Source: CAVALG01 sp045576295
GTDB taxonomy: Bacteria > Bacillota > Clostridia > Oscillospirales > Acutalibacteraceae
Assembly (NCBI GenBank): GCA_045576295.1
Contig: JAZNGF010000057.1
Coordinates: 1 to 8,655, forward strand
Length of the DNA: 8,655 nucleotides
Direction: 5' to 3'
Under the pieces are notes generated by a model, which was not told where the DNA came from, did no database searches, and saw only the letters and a program-made list of their open reading frames with translations. Positions within the stretch are counted from its first letter, which is position 1. Every line of letters begins with the position of its first letter. Of the stretch, positions 5,360 through 8,655 are shown in pieces. The position numbers and the translations under genes were made by a program.

Positions 5360-7051
5360 TTACATGCTTTCGGGTGCATCAATCTTTAATAGTTTTAAAA
5401 CATTTTTAAGTGCAGTTGCCGCCGCTACGCAAAGGGTTAATCTTGCATACATTAAATCTGCGTCATCAACCTTAACGCGGCAAGCATTATAAAATTTATG
5501 GAAATGCGTTGCAAGCTCGTATGCATAGCGAGTGATTCTTGCAGAATCGTACGAAGCAGTTACCGCCTCAATTTCACCTGTAAGTATTGATAAATGCCTA
5601 ATAAGCTCGCGCTCTTCACTTTCCTTAAGCATACCAAGTGTATCAGGAGTAATTTCTGTAAACTCAACACCCTCAGCCCTTAGGTTTTTGATAATGCTGC
5701 AGATTCTTGCGTGTGCGTATTGAACATAATAAACAGGGTTCTGGCTCGACTGTTCAACAGCTAAATCAAGGTCGAACTCAAGGTGTGTGTTAGATTCTTT
5801 TGAATTGAAAATAAACCTTGCAGCGTCTATCGGGATTTCATCAAGCAGTGTTACAAGGGTTATTGCCTTACCCGAACGCTTTGAAAGTTTAACAGTTTCG
5901 CCGCCCCTAACAAGCCTTACCATCTGCATAAGAACAACATCAAGTTTGTTAGAATCAACGCCGAGTGCGGTGAGCGCCGCTTTAAGCCTTGGGACATAAC
6001 CGTGATGGTCGGCTCCTAAAACGTCTATCGCTTTATCAAAACCGCGTGTTACAAGCTTGTTATAATGGTAAGCAATATCAGGTACAACATAGGTTAAGAA
6101 TCCGTTGGAACGACGCAAAACGAAGTCTTTGTCGGCACCGAATTGTTCAGCTTTAAACCAAACGGCACCCTCTGATTCATAGGTGTAGCCCTTTTCGGTT
6201 AAAATGTCAACAATCTTTGCTGCCTCGCCGTTGTTATGAAGTGTTGATTCCCTAAACCAGTTATCGTAAACGATTCTGTATTTCATAAGGTCGGTTTCAA
6301 GGCCTTTTATATTTTTAGGAAGCGCAAATGCAACTAAAGCGGCGCGCCTTTCTTCTTCTGATTTTTCAACAAAACTGTCACCATTAATTTCAGCGAAAGC
6401 CTTTGCGTGAGCAACGATATCATCGCCATGGTATGAATCTTCGGGCATTTCAATATCGTCTTTATATAATCGTAAATACCTGCAATCAAGAGAAAGTGCA
6501 AACTTTGCAATTTGGTTGCCTGCATCGTTAATATAAAATTCGCGGGTAACGTCATACCCTGCAAAATCATACACGCTGGCAATGCAGTCGCCAAGTGCGC
6601 CACCGCGAGCGTTACCAATATGCATAGGTCCCGTTGGGTTGGCTGAAACAAATTCAACTATAACCTTTTTACCGTTTCCAACATCACTTCTGCCGTAGTT
6701 TTCACCCTTGGTTATTACATCGCAAACAACATCAGAGTAAAACTTTGCAGATAAAAACATATTAATAAAACCGGGGCCTGCAATATCAGCCTTTTCAACG
6801 TACGCTTCGTTTAAATCAGCATATTTAAGAATTGCTTGGGCAATTTTAATAGGTGCACACCTAAACGATCTTGACCAAACCATTGCTGCATTCACTGCAT
6901 AATCTCCGTGCGCCCTATCAGCCGGAACATCAATGTTAAATGCGGGCAAATCACCTGCCTGCGGCAGTTCCCCAGCTTCTATCGCTTTTTTCGCCGCAAG
7001 AAGAATTTGATCGGTAATTTTGTTTTTTACTTCCTTAACTAAAACAGACAT
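5360..7051 (-). CDS. argS: Arginyl-tRNA synthetase
   Basis: The class I aminoacyl-tRNA synthetase charges tRNA-Arg. Numbered from the ATG at 7051 the protein has 563 aa. The N-terminal Arg-specific tRNA-recognition domain covers about 1-90. The catalytic Rossmann domain has VEFVSANPTGPMHIGNARGG with the HIGH-type motif at 144-147 (HIGN), GADHHGY, and the KMSK-like KLSKRSG at 388-394. The DALR-type anticodon-binding helical domain fills about 435-563 and ends in the usual short tail. An in-frame TTG at 7063 would add four residues, but GGAG at 7058-7061 sits 6 bases before the ATG, which favours 7051. It is the last gene of the murI-DUF1934-argS operon, 43 bases after the DUF1934 stop. No clear minus-strand terminator follows it. 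Confidence 0.97.
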   Translation of the reverse strand: MSVLVKEVKNKITDQILLAAKKAIEAGELPQAGDLPAFNIDVPADRAHGDYAVNAAMVWSRSFRCAPIKIAQAILKYADLNEAYVEKADIAGPGFINMFLSAKFYSDVVCDVITKGENYGRSDVGNGKKVIVEFVSANPTGPMHIGNARGGALGDCIASVYDFAGYDVTREFYINDAGNQIAKFALSLDCRYLRLYKDDIEMPEDSYHGDDIVAHAKAFAEINGDSFVEKSEEERRAALVAFALPKNIKGLETDLMKYRIVYDNWFRESTLHNNGEAAKIVDILTEKGYTYESEGAVWFKAEQFGADKDFVLRRSNGFLTYVVPDIAYHYNKLVTRGFDKAIDVLGADHHGYVPRLKAALTALGVDSNKLDVVLMQMVRLVRGGETVKLSKRSGKAITLVTLLDEIPIDAARFIFNSKESNTHLEFDLDLAVEQSSQNPVYYVQYAHARICSIIKNLRAEGVEFTEITPDTLGMLKESEERELIRHLSILTGEIEAVTASYDSARITRYAYELATHFHKFYNACRVKVDDADLMYARLTLCVAAATALKNVLKLLKIDAPESM

Positions 7052-7094
7052 TTTATTCTCCAATCTGCCATGAAATCACGGCAACATTAATTTA

Positions 7095-7517
7095 TTATAA
7101 TTGAGCTAATTTTGCAGAAACTTTTATGTTATTTCTGCTAACAAGGTTGTTTTGAACGTCGATAGTATATGTCATATCAAGGCAGCCACCAAGTTCGTCA
7201 AGTGTTGACTTAACATTTTCACCGTATATTCCAAACGACATTGCACCTTGAACAGTGTCAAGCACACACATCTGCCTTGTATCTTTCACAATAACAAGCC
7301 GCCCTGAAAGCGCGCCTGAGCGCTGCATTACAACCTTATTATCGGTAACCGAAAGGGTTGTTTTAACGCCGCTTATTCCAATCGCATCGCTCTCATCATA
7401 AATTAGAACCGTCATATTCCCCTTAACGCCAAGTTTGCCCGAGGTTGATAATTCAAAAACCTCGCTTTCGCCATCGGTTTCAACGGTGCTAACAAGATTA
7501 ATTTTTACATCTTTCAT
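7095..7517 (-). CDS. DUF1934 family protein (YwiB-like, predicted beta-barrel)
   Basis: The 140-aa protein opens MKDVKINLVSTVETDGESEVFEL and is rich in alternating beta-strand-like segments. It has no signal peptide or membrane helix. These traits and its place immediately upstream of argS match DUF1934/YwiB proteins of Firmicutes, which are predicted to adopt a small calycin-like barrel and have no established function. The ATG at 7517 lies 2 bases past the murI stop and has only a weak ribosome binding site (AAAGAA), so translational coupling to murI is likely. Identification rests on sequence style plus conserved linkage; a profile search against the DUF1934 Pfam model would settle it. Confidence 0.8.
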   Translation of the reverse strand: MKDVKINLVSTVETDGESEVFELSTSGKLGVKGNMTVLIYDESDAIGISGVKTTLSVTDNKVVMQRSGALSGRLVIVKDTRQMCVLDTVQGAMSFGIYGENVKSTLDELGGCLDMTYTIDVQNNLVSRNNIKVSAKLAQL

Positions 7518-7519
7518 GG

Positions 7520-8347
7520 TTATTCTTTAAAAATACCTCCCTCAAGGGAAACGCAGCGAACATTCTCGCTTATATCATCGCGAAGCAGTATTGATGCTGT
7601 TTGAGAAAAGCTTTCGGTTCGGTCGCTCACATAAAATCTGCGCTTACCCAATTCTGTGCTTTCGTTTAACATATTATTTGCTTTTAAATATTCAGCCGCT
7701 TCAATTGCCGACTGTTTACCGGTGTTAACAAGTGTAACACCTTCGCCCATAATGTCTTTAATTATATCCTGAAGCACTGGGTAATGTGTGCAACCTAAGA
7801 TAAGGGTGTCAACCCCTGCGTTAATAAGTGGTTCTAAATAACGCTTTGCAGCGCCAACAGTAACAGCATCGTCTCGGTTTATCCAGCCTTCTTCAACAAG
7901 TGGAACAAACACCGGGCAATCGTTTTGGTAAACTTCTGCATCAGGCATAAGTGAAAGAATTTTGTTTTTATATGAATTGCTTTTTATTGTTGCAGTTGTT
8001 CCTATAATGCCGATTTTTTTGTTTTTAGTAACACGAAGCGCCTCACGCACTGCGGGCGAAACAACCTCAATTGATTGAACAGGAAGTTTTTTCAAAGTAT
8101 CAACCGCAACCGAGCTTACTGTTCCGCAAGCGGCAATAATAAGCTTAACATTGTGAGACAGCAAAAACTGTTCATCTTGTTTAGCGTATTCAGTTATGGT
8201 ATCTGCGCTTTTGCTTCCATAGGGTACTCGCCCGGTGTCACCAAAATAAATGATGTTTTCGTTCTTCAAAACATTCATTAATTCTTTTACAGCTGTTAAA
8301 CCGCCAAGCCCTGAATCAAAAACACCAATAGGCCTTGAATCTGACAT
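7520..8347 (-). CDS. murI: Glutamate racemase
   Basis: The 275-aa cytosolic enzyme converts L-glutamate to the D-glutamate used in peptidoglycan stem peptides. Recognisable elements are GVFDSGLGG (Asp11, Ser12), YFGDTGRVPYG, the two catalytic cysteines Cys74 (AACGTVSS) and Cys186 (LGCTHYP, with His188), and VEEGW (Glu152-Glu153). Length is normal. One active-site oddity is Gly75, where most MurI sequences have Asn (ACNTAS). The ATG at 8347 is preceded by AGAGGTG at good spacing. It is the first gene of the murI-DUF1934-argS operon and has a clear promoter about 50 bases upstream. Confidence 0.96.
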   Translation of the reverse strand: MSDSRPIGVFDSGLGGLTAVKELMNVLKNENIIYFGDTGRVPYGSKSADTITEYAKQDEQFLLSHNVKLIIAACGTVSSVAVDTLKKLPVQSIEVVSPAVREALRVTKNKKIGIIGTTATIKSNSYKNKILSLMPDAEVYQNDCPVFVPLVEEGWINRDDAVTVGAAKRYLEPLINAGVDTLILGCTHYPVLQDIIKDIMGEGVTLVNTGKQSAIEAAEYLKANNMLNESTELGKRRFYVSDRTESFSQTASILLRDDISENVRCVSLEGGIFKE

Positions 8348-8394
8348 TTATTTCACCTCTAAAGGATACTAACTTTAATCTAATAATTCATATT

Positions 8395-8424
8395 ATTTTA
8401 TCACACTTAATACTTCTAAATCAA
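8395..8424 (-). promoter_or_regulatory. Promoter of the murI-DUF1934-argS operon
   Basis: On the minus strand, TTGATT (8424-8419) and TAAAAT (8400-8395) are 18 bases apart, with a TGA extension directly before the -10 box. The -10 lies 47 bases upstream of the murI ATG. An imperfect inverted repeat overlaps the -35 and spacer and may be an operator. A further TATAAT at 8457-8452 has no fitting -35. Confidence 0.7.
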
Positions 8425-8427
8425 GTG
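8404..8427. repeat. Imperfect inverted repeat overlapping the murI promoter
   Basis: Read on the minus strand, CACTTGAT (8427-8420) and ATTAAGTG (8411-8404) are inverted copies matching at 7 of 8 positions, with an 8-base centre. The dyad spans the -35 box and most of the spacer. That is a normal place for a repressor operator, but chance occurrence in AT-rich DNA is possible. Confidence 0.4.
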
Positions 8428-8515
8428 ATATTTACCATATTACACACATATATTATAACTTTTATGAAAATTAATTAAAAACACAAGCAATTAGCTATCC
8501 ATTTAATAGCAAAAA

Positions 8516-8655
8516 TGTAGGTTTGTCAATGATGTGTTACAAAATTGGGTTAAAAAACTTCACCAGTGGTTAGAAAGCAGTTTAAGAACTCATTAGGCGA
8601 CTTCCAACCAAGCGGACGCATAGGAAAATCATTGTATTTTCTGCTGTGGACAGCG
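8516..8655 (-). mobile_element. End of a second insertion sequence, boundary approximate
   Basis: The transposase fragment at 8550-8655 is followed on its 3' side by a short noncoding segment containing TGTCAATGATGTGTTAC (starting at 8524), a plausible terminal repeat starting with TGT. Another TGT lies at 8516. The partner end is outside the window, so the boundary is a guess within 8516-8530. The stretch between here and the murI promoter (about 8430-8515) is AT-rich, with no gene or hairpin that I can support. Confidence 0.5.
8550..8655 (-). CDS. DDE integrase-core transposase, C-terminal fragment cut by window edge
   Basis: The last 34 codons read HSRKYNDFPMRPLGWKSPNE, then FLNCFLTTGEVF, and stop at TAA (8552-8550). 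The YNDFPMRPL.WKSPNE pattern is typical of the region after the catalytic glutamate in rve-type (IS3/IS481-like) transposases of Clostridia. The exact family cannot be assigned from this piece. The tail differs from the transposase at the left edge, so these are two different elements. Confidence 0.75.
   Translation of the reverse strand, partial: AVHSRKYNDFPMRPLGWKSPNEFLNCFLTTGEVF

Noticed and set aside
7066..7083. Small dyad TGCC...GGCA in the DUF1934-argS spacer
   Set aside because: Only four paired bases plus a broken extension and no T tract. Too weak for a terminator or riboswitch.
7094..7099. Minus-strand TATAAT at the end of the DUF1934 gene, a possible argS-specific promoter
   Set aside because: No acceptable -35 at 16-18 bases and no TG extension. 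Such hexamers are expected by chance in AT-rich DNA.
8348..8549. T-box or other riboswitch upstream of the murI-argS operon
   Set aside because: The murI leader after the predicted promoter is only about 40 bases, too short for a T-box. No T-box motif (TGGNACCGCG-like) or antiterminator is present.
1..8655. Composite transposon or defence island flanked by IS elements
   Set aside because: The two flanking elements belong to different types, and the interior genes are ordinary housekeeping genes with no defence, toxin-antitoxin or resistance features.

Overview
The window looks like chromosomal DNA from a low-GC Gram-positive anaerobe of the Clostridia type. Three things point there: AT-rich intergenic spacers, AGGAGG-like ribosome binding sites with extended -10 promoters (TGnTATAAT), and the linkage of a DUF1934/YwiB-type gene to argS, which Bacillus subtilis also has. 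No rRNA, tRNA, CRISPR array or phage gene was seen. Most of the content is housekeeping: cell wall, translation and small phosphatases.

Layout. Positions 1-141 hold the 3' end of an IS3-family insertion sequence: the transposase C-terminus plus its terminal repeat. A minus-strand operon at 3528-170 encodes a DacF/PBP5-type D-Ala-D-Ala carboxypeptidase, a Cof-type HAD phosphatase and an ApgM-type phosphomutase (or homoserine-kinase analogue), with gaps of only 3 and 14 bases. Diverging from it is a plus-strand metallophosphoesterase (3627-4319). That gene abuts, with no spacer, the stop codon of a convergent minus-strand Gph-like HAD phosphatase (4970-4320). Next comes a monocistronic rpmB (ribosomal protein L28, 5073-5261) with a near-consensus promoter and a strong terminator. 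A second minus-strand operon at 8347-5360 encodes MurI (glutamate racemase), a DUF1934 protein and ArgS. The right edge (about 8516-8655) is the 3' end of a different DDE transposase gene on the minus strand.

How the genes fit together. MurI supplies D-glutamate for peptidoglycan precursors, and the DacF-like enzyme trims D-Ala from the finished stem peptides. ArgS and L28 serve translation. The HAD and metallophosphoesterase proteins are small-molecule or nucleotide phosphatases whose substrates the sequence does not reveal.

I found no convincing new multi-gene system. The best leads are a metallophosphoesterase that has lost two of the expected second-metal ligands, an apparent intrinsic terminator inside the coding sequence of the opposing gph gene, an inverted repeat across the murI promoter, and an ApgM whose role (glycolysis or threonine synthesis) is undecided. 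Both ends of the window stop inside unrelated IS elements, which looks more like a contig broken at repeats than a real island.
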